Source: Desmodesmus armatus
Taxonomy: Eukaryota > Chlorophyta > Chlorophyceae > Sphaeropleales > Scenedesmaceae
Length of the DNA: 64,000 nt
Assembly: GCA_007449985.2 (NCBI GenBank)
Contig: VIIQ02000294.1
Coordinates: forward strand, 1-64,000
Direction of reading: 5' to 3'
Shown here: positions 1 through 11,223 of the stretch, one piece after another
Position numbering within the stretch: position 1 is the first letter of the stretch
How the letters are laid out: each line of letters starts with the position of its first letter
Position numbers and translations under genes: made by a program
Notes under the pieces: generated by a model
The model's database searches: none
The model's input: only the letters and a program-made list of their open reading frames with translations
Told to the model about the DNA's origin: nothing

Positions 1-23
1 CAAGCTCCCGATTTCCCACTCAC

Positions 24-106
24 CCGGTGGGCCAGTGGTTTCGCAAGAGCCTTGGACAGGGCCCCAACCGCCAGCTTTGCACTCTGCGAATGGCCTCCAG
101 TAAAGT
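24..106 (-). CDS. Exon of unknown minus-strand gene (left edge)
   Basis: Read on the minus strand, a branch-rich stretch ending CTCCAG precedes an open 83-bp segment that ends at a GTGAGT donor (position 23). In the frame starting with two bases of a split codon it reads as a balanced peptide (PDFTGGHSQSAKLAVGALSK, then more), while the other frames are less protein-like. It is placed with the Y/H/K-rich gene to its right because strand and splice style match; that link is inference. The gene continues beyond the left edge. Function not recognised. Confidence 0.35.
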
Positions 107-1164
107 CTGGAGCACATGTGGCATAGCACGTAGCACCCACACTCGTCTTGGAGCCACATGAGAACGTGCCGTCGCAGGTTGGGAAGGATTGCCACGGCAG
201 CCTGCAACCATCATGGGGTGATTAGTTCACGACATCATGGGGCGATAAGTTGGTTTCCCCACACTACATGGCATGAGTACATCTTTTCACATTGTGCCGC
301 TGCCGTCACAGTTTGCGCACACAAAGCTGCATCGTACCGGACCACCTTTTTTGTCGCCTGACGGAGCACAATCATGCAAGGTTGTTCTACCTTTCATCCA
401 AACTATTCCGCCGCTGCAACCCGGTGGTGCTGCCTGGTGGAAAACATGCATGCGGGTATGTGCATGCAAGCATGGTTGGATGATGCAATAGTTGAAGGCC
501 TTGGCTTTGCAGGTACCCACCTTTGCGTTTTTGTGGGGCCATGTCCCTGACGGTACGAGCCATGTGCCAGGGGTGCAGCAAAGGCAGCAACAATAAGAAA
601 CACAAGTGTTTTTTGGTGTTGGTATTTTGCGAGCGTCTACAAAGGGGTGACAAATGTGACATGTGTCTACATAGCCTCTGTACGGCATTGCTTGTGTCTT
701 TGTTGGGCCCAGGGCAGGTGGCGCCAAAACTGTAATGTTGCCGTAGCCCCACGAGCTCATTTAAAAACCGCTCTGCATGGTGGCCCTCCCTAGGGGCTTG
801 CTGTCCAACGCTGTTTGCACCGATGTTGCCCCCTCAATGCACACTTTGGAAGTGCATCAACTTCAAAAACCATGCCAACGGCCCACATGGCAAGCAAAAT
901 GGTGAGGGTGTCACACCTTGTGATGCTTCCACAGGTGACCGGTTTCCTACAGCCATGAAAATCACGTGCAGCATCATCAAGACATGGTTCAACACAAACT
1001 GCAACTCAGCCATAACACATAATCAAAGTGCAACGCAACGCATTGCACCGCAGTGCAAGCGCAACGCAATTGCATCGCGACGCAGTGCATACAGTACAAC
1101 AAGGTGCAGTGCATGCACCACATGTACAACATAGTGCACTGAAAAGGGGAGTGGTGTGGATTAC

Positions 1165-1280
1165 CTTGTGGCCACCAGGGTAATAGGGGTGTGTCTTGTG
1201 GCCATAGCTGTCCTTGTAGTGGCTGTTTGAGGTTTCATACTCGTCCTCGTAACCACCTGAGTACTCCTTTGGATACTCGT
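1165..1280 (-). CDS. Exon coding Tyr/Glu/Gly/His-rich segment of unknown gene
   Basis: A 116-bp minus-strand exon bounded by TTTGCAG on its 5' side and a GTAATC donor on its 3' side. It encodes a charged, aromatic-rich, low-complexity segment (for example DEYPKEYSGGYEDEYETSNS) with no hydrophobic stretch. It enters in phase 1, which matches the phase-1 exit of the exon ending at 5677, so the two join in frame into one Y/H/K/D/E/G-rich tail. Composition recalls hydrophilic wall or desiccation proteins, but no family is recognised. Confidence 0.5.
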
Positions 1281-2099
1281 CTGCAAAGCATGCCAGATTG
1301 GACAAGGAAGAGACCGCTCAGCAGACACTTCAGTAACAAGGCAGGTAGGAGTCGCTCTGAGATGTGACAATCGGACACCGTTGAGAGCAGGCACATAGCA
1401 ACAGCACGCAGCCTCAAAGTATGAGAACATTTCAAGACGCATGCGATCCTCCCATACACTGTGCAGTAACACACAACACCCCTTCAGCCTTGAAGTACAC
1501 ACACAACCGGTCGCACACGACACTTTCAAGTTAGTGTCGTGCAAAAGTGCGGAAGCATTGTTGAACCCGCCCATATGAAAGTTGATGCATGCTTCGCACA
1601 GTGTGACAGCCGACTGCCATGCCGACATCGGCATGGAGGCGGCTGCGATGTAAGTTCGCAGTGTGAAGACATGAAAGCATGCCCATGCACGAATTTGCGC
1701 ATTTGACATCAGTTTGACATTCAGTGATAAGTTGGAGACGCCGATCATCTGACGAGGTCGAGACTTTGATCGTGGTGGATGGCGTTGTACATGTGGCGTT
1801 TGCGAAAGGCATGGTTTCCACATGCGGCAGCAGTAGAGTGGGATCGTGGTGTGTTTCAAGCTGGGTCGCGTAATGGGTTCTGCGCCCAACTTACTTGACG
1901 GACGGGGAAGGTCTCGATATGAGAGCCCTGGGTGATTGGCCATCAGGGTGACTGCCCATCAACCGTTTCGCTTCTTCTTTTCACACGATTCAATAGCAAA
2001 CATGATGCTGCACTGGCTTCCGTCTCTTGAACAAACGGCACGTCGGGCTATACACTAGTGTACACTGGTACTAGCCAAGAAAGGAAGAAGTCATACTGT

Positions 2100-2860
2100 T
2101 ACATGGAAACAATGAAGCCTTTTCATGCTCAGCACCCCGGGGCGGTCTTATGTTTGCTGTGTTGCGTGCCGCCAGCAGCAGCAGCACCACTGCCTCATTA
2201 GTCACCAGACAAATCTCGTGGGGGACTGCATCCGCCACCACAAATGCAGCGCTGCATCTCCCACAACCCCTGTTCGTTCAGACCCCCCCCCCCCCATGTT
2301 CCCTCCTGCCACCCTGACTGCCATGCCCAGTCCTTGCCAGACTCCACCATCCATCCTGCGACCAACCAAACTACACAATAGTCAGGCTCTCCCGCCGGGC
2401 CACACCAGCCATAAAGGGGATTAGTCACACATGGAAATGATGAAGGTTTTCATGCTGGAGTATCTTATGTTTGCTGTGTTGCGTGCCGCCAGCAGCAGCA
2501 ACATCACTTCCTAGTTAGCCCCCAGACAGATCCGGTGGGTGACTGCACCCACCCCCACAATTGCAACGCTGCAGTCCTACCACAACCCTGTTCTTTCAGG
2601 ACCCCCCCCCCTTGTTCCTCCTGCCACCCTGACTGCCTTGGGCATCTTTCAGAGCCCCTCCCCCCATGTTCCCTCCTGCCACCCTCATTGCCATGCTCAG
2701 TCCTAGCCAAACTCTACTCTGCATCCATCCCCACAGCCCCTCCCACAACCCCTGTTCTTTCACCCCCCCCCCTCCCCCCTTGTTCCCTCCTGCCACCCGG
2801 ACTGCCATGCCCAGTCCTTGCCAAACGGCACCATCCATCCTGCAGCCAACCTAAATTGCA
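2100..2860. repeat. Tandem direct repeat, about 310-bp unit plus shorter sub-units
   Basis: The block near 2125-2330 (TTTGCTGTGTTGCGTGCCGC, then poly-C, then TGTTCCCTCCTGCCACCC) recurs near 2460-2640, and the poly-C plus CCTGCCACCC part recurs again near 2660 and 2760-2800. The copies differ by many substitutions, so the array is not recent. Long open frames on both strands here follow from the repeat and proline/glycine bias rather than genes. Confidence 0.7.
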
Positions 2861-3847
2861 CAATCCTTACAACGGTACTCCTTCCAAACCCCTACCCAAG
2901 TCAGCAGACGGTGGCCCCTTCCATTGCACTCCACGGCACTCTGCCGTTTTCCACCGCACTCCACCACAATACACTGGTGTCATGCAAACATGTTGGTGTC
3001 CAATGCTGCCTAAACCCTAATGCTGCCTGGCCTGTAGCTATTCAGGAGCCCTGCCCCAGGCATGATCCATGATGTAAGAGGAACGGATGGTGTTGATTGG
3101 GGTACCACACGACAGTGTTGGGGTTGAGGGTTCAGGCCAGCTGTCCTGCGGTCTGGACCCGCAACACCTCACACTGTTGTGTGGCACACCGATCAGTACC
3201 ATCCCCGCCCCTTGATAACATGGCTGACTGCCCTGGGGGGCCCTCTGTACATTTTGACGGATTACTCTGTTGCACTTTCACCTTGGATCTCTCAACTCCC
3301 TACTTCTGTAAACGGTTGCAACAACAGCAATTGCATGTTTGCTTGTACCTGTTGATTATGGCTATCGCAACAGCATCCAAGCTCCCATGTCGAACAACAT
3401 CTCCAGCCCGAATTTCGGTGGGTTTACACGGCCCCCAGGTGTGCCCCTGGGGAGTGAGATGTGGCCACGAGTGCCATTGCCCTAGACCCCCAGGCGTGTT
3501 GGTATGAAGAGCCGTCCTCAACGGACGCGAGGCCAATGGGACGAAGTCCTATGGCGTTAAGAGACCAGGGGGTGTCTCTGTATCTTTTTTTTTTATCGCG
3601 CTGCCTTATCATCACAGATATCATTCAGTGATGGTGGTGCAAACCATAGGTTGATCACGCAGACCCTGGACCCCCTCTATAGAATTCCTGATCAGAGGCA
3701 CTACTCAAGTTGCAAGTTGCCCGCCCCTTCCCTCCTTAGGCCGCATGGTGATGTTCTGATCCACATGCTGCCTGGTGACGTTCTGACACGCTCAATCCCC
3801 AGCCCAAAACCCCTTGAACCCCACAGCGCTAAACCCTAGGTGCTCAC

Positions 3848-3955
3848 CTGTTGTCTGTAATGCTCATCGTCACCCTCGCCCTCATGTGGGGCCCTGTAGC
3901 CAGGGGCTTGAAACCTTGACCCTCATGCTCATGCCTTGAAGACCGGGTCACCCCC
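3848..3955 (-). pseudogene. Duplicated, frame-broken copy of the HEGEGYGYKPPGYR exon
   Basis: On the minus strand this segment matches the 3' part of the exon ending at 5677, including the donor (GTGAGC here, GTACGC there). It encodes RHEHEGQGFKP and then shifts frame: one C missing from a run of C breaks the frame, and adding it back gives PPGYRAPHEGEGDDEHY, parallel to the other copy. Either a tandem exon of the same gene with a base missing in the assembly, or a decayed duplicate. Confidence 0.5.
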
Positions 3956-5398
3956 CCCCCCCCCCCACACACACACACACACGTGTGCATAGGTGCCCCA
4001 CAGTTCTAGGTCTGCTCGCCATGCCCCGCCAGGGCGACCAGCACAGCAACATCTGCAGGCCGTCGAAATATAATCTTTACAGTGTAACTAATGTTTGTGC
4101 CCAGTATGGCCTCCATCCGGTGCCTGTGTGCAGAACACGCCACCCATCATCTTCATCGCAAAGCAGCACAGGTTGATGGATTGACGCCGATCGCCGCAGA
4201 ATCCGGCGCAACTTGTAGGTATGAGCTACATAATACTGTTTGGGGTGGCTGCGGGCCAGAAATCAAGGCAGTTGCAAGAAAATCCCGGAATTGAAAGTTT
4301 GACCGGGCGTTCATGCTACTTTAGCTGAAAACGTTTTTGGCTTTTAGCGGTTGGCAGAAAGCTTGGCTGGGTACCGTACCCCAACCAATAGGTTACCCCT
4401 ACGAAGAGCTTCGCGGCAAGCCGCTGGACGCCCTGGTAGCTAGCAGCAGAAAAGCACACCCCAAGGTCAACCCAACCAGTATGTTACAAACTTCATGTGC
4501 ACTGGCAGCGCTTGGAAAAGCTTTTTTAGCACTAAAAACGTTTTGTGGCGTGTACAGGGCGCGCACTGTCGCCTGGCAACTAGCGGTAGTCTTGAAGATG
4601 AGTCCTCGAAATTGCCACCGCTGCGTCAAACATCTACAAAAGTTAACTTTTCATTTCTTGAAACACACGTTGTGCCACCAAATTGCACCAGCTGTGACTG
4701 TCACTTGGGCCTGCTTAGCTGAAGTCACTTCTGTTGCTGAATGGAGCATGCAGCAGCAGCGGGCAAAGAGGAGTCGATGCGAACATGTCAACATGAGTTG
4801 ATCGATTGTCAAGCAGCAATCAAGGCGCTGCCATGCTGGGGGGTAAAACAGCCACACACATTAGTGTGCTGCACCAAAACCTCCTTCATGCAGCATGCCC
4901 ACGGCCCCCAACCATCAAGTGCAGAATCCCATTGCTGCCTCGGCACACCCACATGTTGGGAGAAGCCTGTACGACTACCTTGTCACTACGCCTTCCACAT
5001 GACTGGAGGTGCTAACCCATCAACACACACTGTGATAGAGCACGGCTAGCTGTCGAAACGGCGTGCATGAGGCGTCCCACCACGATGCATGCAAAACAGC
5101 TTGTCCAACATTGTCCACCAACCACACCCACACCCGCGCCGCCCACAACACAGTCCCAGCATCACGATGAAGGTGAACAGGGTCCACGGCGGTGCACCCC
5201 CAATGCACACTACTACTGCCATCCTCTACTCATTGCCCATATGCTGCAACGAGGTTCAAACAATTGGCACGGCAGATGGAACGATATCCGGAGGAACGAC
5301 CCGCAACACTTGGCGGCTCTGCGCAGCCTGGAGGGGTTCAGGGGGTGGGGGTGGCTGGGGTTTACATGTTTAGGCGGGTGTGCTCCCGTTAGGGTTTA

Positions 5399-5575
5399 GA
5401 GCGGGGGGGTCCGGGGGGGCGCCGCCCCCCTGGCACCGGGGGGTTTGGGGGGGCGGAGCCCCCCCAAGGTGCACAAGGGGCAAGTGGGTGGGAGGCGGGG
5501 GGGTCCGGTGGGGGCGCAGCCCCCCCTGGGTAAAGGAGGGGGGTTTGGGGGGGCGGAGCCCCCCCCAAGATGAAC
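5399..5575. repeat. G-rich palindromic repeat block (GGGGCGGAGCCCC)
   Basis: Two near-identical units (about 5439-5468 and 5537-5566) carry GGGGGTTTGGGGGGGCGGAG followed by CCCCCC, with related palindromes GGGGCGCCGCCCC and GGGGCGCAGCCCC around them. Each core can form a hairpin. The stretch lies in an intron of the minus-strand gene. The right flank (TGGTGGACCCCTT, 5620-5632) resembles the end of the MITE at 13837-14099, but no matching left end was found. Confidence 0.75.
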
Positions 5576-5676
5576 ACTGGGCCAACTGTGGGGCTTATAC
5601 TTTAAGGGGCGTCAGTTTATGGTGGACCCCTTGACCAAAGCCCTACACCCCACAGCCCTCAACCCTACGTGCGTAC

Positions 5677-6111
5677 CTGTTGTCTTGTAATGCTCATCGT
5701 CACCATCGTGCTCATAAGGGGCCCTGTAGCCAGGGGGCTTGTATCCGTAACCCTCGCCCTCGTGCCTTGACTGCTTGTAGTAGCCGCCTGTCTTGTGTCC
5801 TTGGGCCTCGTGGTCACTCCTCTTGTGATCTTTATCCTTGTGCTCTGGATACCTTGGAGAACCGTAGTCACCTTCACCATCGTACTCAGAACGCTTGTGC
5901 TCACGCTTCAGTGAGTCGTGGTGTGGTGTGTGGTCGCCTGGCTTCGAACGGGGGACCTCGGTGTCGTAAGGCTTGTGGGCGCGCCCTTTGATACTGGGGA
6001 CTTGTGCTTGGTCTTGGCATCGGGGCAAGAGAGCGCTCGCTTGCCATGGCGGGAGCACTATTGGTTCTTGTGGACCTTCCAACCGCTCTTCTGGTAGACA
6101 GCTGGCAGGAC
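5677..6111 (-). CDS. Large exon, Lys/His/Asp/Tyr/Gly-rich hydrophilic region
   Basis: A 435-bp minus-strand exon between a strong acceptor (GCTCTGATTCTGCAG) and a GTACGC donor. The last ~100 codons are strongly biased to K, H, D, E, Y, G and P, with repeated HKR/HEGEG/GYGYKPPGYR patterns and no membrane segment. The first ~30 codons are ambiguous: one frame starts VLPAVYQKSGWKVHKNQ and then stops, the other stays open, so a frameshift near the 5' end is possible. A second copy of the acceptor plus first exon bases (GTCCTGCCAACTGTC) lies at about 6230-6260. Function unknown. Confidence 0.55.
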
Positions 6112-6774
6112 CTGCAGAATCAGAGCAGACAGCACAACAATGCAGGCGTATTGCATGAACGACAGTCCAAATGTACCGTTGCCTGCCGTTGTTTGTGTTG
6201 TGATATGCACAGATGTGATGACAGGCTGGCGGACAGTTGGCAGGACCTACAGACTGACAGCAGACAGCACGCACAACAGGGAAGGCGTGTTGAATGTACT
6301 AGCGGGAGGGGGGGGGAGCTGGAAGTATCACTGCATTGTGCTGCCTTTGGGCTGTCGTTCCCTTTATTCTGTGGGGAGGACATGGGGGGCTGGCAGCAAG
6401 TCGGAGAGGTAGGAAAATGAGGCGCGTGGGAGGGGGGGGGGGGGCACAGCATGAGCACTTCAGCACCTTGGTGGATGCTGCCTGCAGGGCCCCTGCCCTA
6501 GCATAGCTGCTAGATCTTCACTTGACCCCACCACTCACGCTGTGCCCCCCCCCCCCTCCCACGAGCCTCATTTTCCCCCTCTCCGACTTGCTGCATCCAA
6601 CACTAGTCGCTTTTTTCCGCCTGCCCCGCCACACCCCCCCCCCTCCCCGAGCACCGCCCCACCTCACCCCCACCCCCAACCTCCACCCCCACCCAACCCA
6701 CCCTCAAGCCCCCCCCCCACCCCCACCCCCCACCCCACCCCCACCCCCATCCAACACAGTATCTTCCCTACCTG

Positions 6775-7165
6775 CCCCGCCCCCGCCCCCGCCCCCGCCC
6801 CCCCCCCCCGCCCCCCGCCCCCCGCCCCCGCCCCCGCCCCCCGCCCCCGCCCCCGCCCGCCCCCGCCCCCGCCCCGCCCCCGCCCCCGCCCCCGCCCCCG
6901 CCCCCCGCCCCCCGCCCCCGCCCCGGCCCCGGCCCCCGCCCCGCCCCCCGCCCCCGCCCCCGCCCCCGGCCCCCGCCCCCGCCCCCGCCCCCGCCCCGCC
7001 CCCGCCCCCGCCCCCGCCCCGGCCCCCGCCCCCGCCCCCCCCCCGCCCCCCCCCCGCTCCCCCTCCCCCGCCCCCGCCCCCAGCCCCCGCCCCCGCCCCC
7101 CCCCGCCCCCCGCCCCCGCCCCCGCCCCCGCCCCCGCCCCCCGCCCCCGCCCCCGCCCCACCCCC
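6775..7165. repeat. (CCCCCG)n satellite, about 390 bp
   Basis: Nearly pure CCCCCG hexamer array with occasional CCCCG or CCCCCCC variants. The minus strand, which is the sense strand of the surrounding gene, would be GGGGGC repeats and prone to G-quadruplex formation. The Pro/Arg/Ala-only open frames here are a product of the repeat. Array length is likely unreliable in any assembly. Confidence 0.95.
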
Positions 7166-7193
7166 ACCCCAGCAGTCAACAGGATCTTACACT

Positions 7194-7278
7194 CGCGATG
7201 ACCTTCTTCTTGTCATCAAGTGTGGCAGAGTGTTGCAACACCTCACGCATGGCCCGCCTGAAAGCTGCGTCTTGGCTT
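7194..7278 (-). CDS. Short exon of the unknown minus-strand gene
   Basis: Minus-strand segment between CTGTCTTTCAG and a GTAAGA donor; in one frame it reads ASQDAAFRRAMREVLQHSAT and then LDDKKKVIAS, a typical amphipathic, charged protein segment, while the other frames stop or look random. The exon sits right beside the CCCCCG satellite. No family recognised. Confidence 0.5.
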
Positions 7279-8384
7279 GCACCTGAAAGACAGAAAGACA
7301 TACTATGTGAGTTATGACAATCATTGAGTCATCGTATGGGCACACTCACAAGCGTGGTGACACTCTAAGTTGCCCCCCCCCCCCCCCCCCACTTGCCGGG
7401 CCATTCCGACCCCCACCCTACCCCAACACCAATCACGGCAACCCCAATTGGCCCACAACACCCCCACCCACCCACACGCACCCGTCCACCCACCAACACG
7501 CCCACGCACACGGATACGCGCCAAAGGCCCCCACACGCGCACTCCACCCAGACGCACACGCACACACTCACACTCAACCCCCCCCCCCCCCCCCCCCCAA
7601 CCCCGGGCCCACCCGTGATGGACCGCATACCCCCCCCCCCCTCTCGGTCCCGTCCCAAACCCGCACGTCCCCACAACTGCCTTTCAGTCCACCCCCAAAA
7701 CCCCCGCGCCGGCACCCCATTCAAAATGATGCATGTACCCAAGTCTCCCTGAGGAAGCACCCAATCATGCATGGCATCTGCCATTATCCTTTGACAACAT
7801 TACTTACCTGGTGGGCCGTTCAGTCCCTCAGTACATCATGCGAGACTCCTAGGTACTCTCCTAAGGGCCGCGGGGGCAATACAGCAGCCAGCCCCTGAAA
7901 AACGGTGTGCTGACATTCGCAGGGCTCAGACTTGCAAACGCGGCCGGGGGAAAGGAGCCAGGGAGGCATTGAGATTGGGACGGAATGTGGTGGTGACCTT
8001 AGGTGCCGTAAGTCGCTGCCACATGTAAGCACCGCCAAGAGCTGCCACATTTGTGCAGCTGTGCACGGATGCGGTTGGCTGGCTGCGACGGATTGGGTCT
8101 TCGGGATGTTTGGCAATTTTTTTCGTGTCTTTCGGCCAGTGTTTTGTTGTTGTCTTGAAGCAGGTTGATCATGCCCAACTGATCAAACACCTGCACACAT
8201 CAGCACGAGACAAAGGTCACCTTCGTCCCCGGGGGGGGGGGGGGGGGGGGGGCTTTTCCTCCCAGGGAGGGGGGATGGGGTTAGGCAGGCAGCTATTACA
8301 ACACAAGTCCAACTGTGCTACACATACACCCTTGCCAAAGGTATAGCCAGCATCATGACACGCACACCCCAAAATACTTCTCAC

Positions 8385-8728
8385 CATGACAGCGATGTGT
8401 TCGCCTTGTTTGAACGCCAAAGGGTACGTGGCATTGTCCTTGTTTCCCGCGACAGCCATAGTCTGAGCCAGGATTTTGTCGGCTTCTGCACACCAGAGCG
8501 GCTGCATCACTCTATCGTAACAGAAAAACATCCGAATAAATCGGCTGGCTGCACCGGAAATGGCCGCTTGCTGCGCGAGTTCGGCTTCGGATTCTGCAGG
8601 GGCAAAAGCGCCGCTGAATAAACCTCCTGCCACTCCGTACGGCTCGCTCATAAGAGTATCCCAGGCTGCAGCGTCTGCTGTGCTGCGTAAGTTGACCATA
8701 GTCGAATCGAGCGGACCAAACGAACGAC
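8385..8728 (-). CDS. 344-bp exon of the unknown minus-strand gene
   Basis: Bounded by CGCCTGCGCAG and a GTGAGA donor, with 114 full codons. It encodes a balanced, globular-looking segment with motifs WDTLMSEPYGVAGGLFSGAF, FIRMFFCYDRVMQPLWC and LAFKQGEHIAVM, including two cysteines and a helical Ala/Glu-rich stretch (AESEAELAQQAAISGAASR). This is the most convincing exon of the gene. No known domain is recognised. Confidence 0.6.
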
Positions 8729-9000
8729 CTGCGCAGGCGGGGGGCAATCACATGCATCTTTGTTAGTATAGTTTATTTAATAAAATAGCCCGTTTGCCAC
8801 AACACCACGGCGTCACTGGTCTACTCGCGTCTACCCGGCAGACCGTGGGGGATTCAAGCCAACCCGTGCACAGCCGATTGTGACGCCATGGCGTTTGTGG
8901 TTGCGTTTGTGCTACCAAAATGAAGGTGCATGCTGTGATCTGCTGTTGTCCCCCCCCCCCCCCACCCACATAGCGTCAGCTGGGCTCACCTGTGAGTGAA

Positions 9001-9055
9001 CTTCACAGTGCTCTCACGAAACACTGGATTAGCAGGCGGCACAAAAATACTCTCT
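9001..9055 (-). CDS. Short exon candidate ending FRESTVKFTH
   Basis: On the minus strand, an open segment reading ESIFVPPANPVFRESTVKFT ends at CACAG followed by GTGAGC. It lies between the exons at 8728 and 9640 and probably belongs to the same gene. The phase does not join directly to the 8728 exon, so a further small exon or a miscalled border is implied. Confidence 0.4.
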
Positions 9056-9184
9056 TTGTGCCCCCCCCCCCCCACACACACACACAACTCCCCCCACCCC
9101 ACCCCCTCCCGCCCCTCCCACCCGGCCACCCCCACCCTCAGGCTGGTGGTGGTGCTGCTGTTACAAGCGCTGCCGACCACGCTC

Positions 9185-9695
9185 ACCAGCTGCGTGTAGG
9201 TACTCTGACTAGACTGCAAAGCCCACCCCCCTCCCCCCTCCCCCCTCCCCACCACACTTGCCACTACACTCGCCAGCTGCGTACAGGTACTCTGACCAGA
9301 CAGCAAAGCCCACCCCCCCCCCCCCCTCCCCCCTCCCCACCACACTCGCCACCACACTCGCCAGCTGCGTATAGGTACTCTGACCGGACAGCAAAGCCCA
9401 CCCCCCTCCCCCCTCCCCACCACACTCGCCACCACCACTCGCCAGCTGCGTACAGGTACTCTGACCAGACAGCAAAGGCCTGATACACAGCCAGAGAGTA
9501 CTACTTGAAGCGCCCAGCAGTCATGCCACAGCAGGATGGGGGGGGGTGATTGTCTCACTCTGCTTTTCATAGAGAGACTCTCACTATGCTGCCGCCCCCC
9601 CCCCCCTCCCCCCTCTCCTCCCCTGTCCTACCACACTCACCAGCTGCGTACAGGTACTCTGACCAGACAGCAAAGCTTGGTACACAGCCAGAGAG
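9185..9695. repeat. Tandem copies of an exon 3' end plus its splice donor
   Basis: Units of roughly 80-90 bp containing (minus strand) TTTGCTGTCTGGTCAGAGTA, then CCTGTACGCAGCTG and a GTGAG or GCGAG donor-like continuation recur at about 9190, 9275, 9365, 9445 and 9645. Only the right-most copy (9640-9781) is attached to a complete open exon. The others sit in the downstream intron among poly-C runs. Confidence 0.8.
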
Positions 9696-9781
9696 TACGC
9701 GCCCAACAGGCGTGCCACTGCAGGGGGCGTGATGGTCACGTTTTGCTTTGGTGGTCCTGGGGACATAACTGCCTCCCTCAC
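9640..9781 (-). CDS. Exon VREAVMSPGPP...LLSGQSTCTQL
   Basis: 142-bp minus-strand segment between TTTTGCATGCAG and a GTGAGT donor, open in phase 0 from start to end. It encodes VREAVMSPGPPKQNVTITPP followed by AVARLLGAYSLAVYQALLSG and QSTCTQL, i.e. a linker then a hydrophobic helix. Both borders have been copied in tandem: its 3' end five times to the left and its 5' end about eight times to the right. Function unknown. Confidence 0.5.
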
Positions 9782-10610
9782 CTGCATGCAAAAAAAAATG
9801 TTGCTCAGTCAAGTATACTGTTACTCACACATATGCGTTGGGTGGCAGTGAGTGACAGCAGGGGGGGGGTGATGGTCACATTTTTGCTTTGATGGCCCTG
9901 GGACATGACTGCAAGCAAAAGGGTGGTGTGTGTGGGGGGGGGGGATTGGGGGGGGGGGGTAATCGCCACAATCTCGGCCCTAGGGACATGACTGCCTCCC
10001 TCACCTGCCAGCGAAGGGGGGGGGTGTTTGGGGGGGGGGGTAATCTTCACATTCCCGGACCTGGGGACTGACTCCCCCCCTCACCTGCAAGCAAAATGTG
10101 GTGGGGGGGGGGGGGAATCACGTTCTCGGCCCTGGTGACATGACTGCCTCCCTCACCTGCAAGCAGTGAAAATGTTGCTCAGTCAAGTATACTGTTACTC
10201 ACACATATGCGTTGGGTGGCAGTGAGTGACAGCAGGGGGGGTGTGATGGTCACGTTTTGCTTTGGTGGACCCCGGGACATGACTGCCTCCCCCACCTGCA
10301 AGCAAAGGGGGTGGGGGTGGGGGGGAGGGGGGGGGGGCACGTTCTTGGCCCTGGAGACATGACTGCCTCCCTCATCTGCAAGCAAAAAGGTGGGGGGGGG
10401 ATTGTCACAATCTCGGCCCTAGGGACATGAGTGCCTCCCTCACCTGCAAGCAAGGGGGGGGGTGGGGGGGGCACGTTCTTGGCCTGGGGACATGACTGCC
10501 TCCCTCATCTGCAAGCAAAAAGGTGGGGGGGGGGGGGGTAATCACGTCTCGGCTCGGCCCTGGTGACATGACTGCCTCCCTCACCTGCAAGCAGTGAAAA
10601 TATTGCTCAG
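9781..10610. repeat. Tandem copies of an exon 5' end plus its splice acceptor
   Basis: A unit that reads, on the minus strand, TTGCTTGCAGGTGAGGGAGG then CAGTCATGTCCC recurs about eight times (near 9770, 9995, 10080, 10155, 10290, 10375, 10445, 10505, 10580), separated by G-runs and the motif GTGATGGTCACGTTTTGC. Period is about 75-130 bp. Each copy has the acceptor and the first codons (VREAVMSPGP) of the exon at 9640-9781. Also repeated: ACTGTTACTCACACATATGC at 9820 and 10191. Confidence 0.85.
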
Positions 10611-10898
10611 TTAGTATTGTTACGGATCCCAGTAAAAGGTCATCTAGCAGTTTTGGGGGGTCACCGGATCTCAGCAACCACGGGCGCGCGAGCCCTGGGA
10701 CTCCGTGTGTGCTTTCAAGACAATACAAACACATGTACAATTGTGTATAGCCCGTTGCAAGCCTGAGCAGAAAATGCTTTTTGGTTGTCTACATGTGCTT
10801 GCTCTGCCGACTGCCCAACGGGTTAATAAATTCGTTTTGCAAGCCATCAATGTAAAGCAACGATCGGGCGGTCTCAGAGCAGCAGAGACAGTGCATAC

Positions 10899-11011
10899 CG
10901 GACGACACAATAGAAAAAACTCCGCTAAATTCACACCATCCTTTGCTCGTTCTGCAATTGTCGCAGTAGATTTCTGTACTATGTGTACACATTTTGATGC
11001 CTGCTCAAGTG
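10899..11011 (-). CDS. Upstream exon of the unknown minus-strand gene
   Basis: 113-bp minus-strand segment between GGTCGCCTGCAG and a GTATGC donor. The open frame reads LEQASKCVHIVQKSTATIAE then RAKDGVNLAEFFLLCRP. It exits in phase 0, which fits the phase-0 entry of the exon at 9781. No family recognised; the gene start was not found. Confidence 0.45.
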
Positions 11012-11223
11012 CTGCAGGCGACCAGGTGAGGCACTTGTCCTGCCCCACTAACAAATGACATCTCCACGCCCAATCCACAGTCATAAGAAACAAAAAACGT
11101 AGTATTAAGGACGGTTGAATCGCCAAACGGCCAGATCGTGTCTCAAAACGTGACTTACACCAAGCTGCGCGCCATCTCACAGGCAACATGCAAGGCACTT
11201 AGCTAGGGACAGTCAGTTTAGCA

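Noticed and set aside
4337..4801. 154-codon plus-strand open frame
   Set aside because: No recognisable motif, no splice or paralogue support, and other frames are also open.
6522..7286. Long Pro/Arg/Ala and Gly/Ala open frames on both strands
   Set aside because: They translate the CCCCCG satellite; any frame of such a repeat stays open.
7314..7898. 194-codon Pro/His/Thr-rich plus-strand frame
   Set aside because: Driven by CCCAC and poly-C runs inside an intron of the minus-strand gene.
9781..10610. Regularly spaced repeats resembling a CRISPR array
   Set aside because: Unit length and spacing vary, spacers are G-runs, and each unit is a copy of an exon border; the context is eukaryotic.
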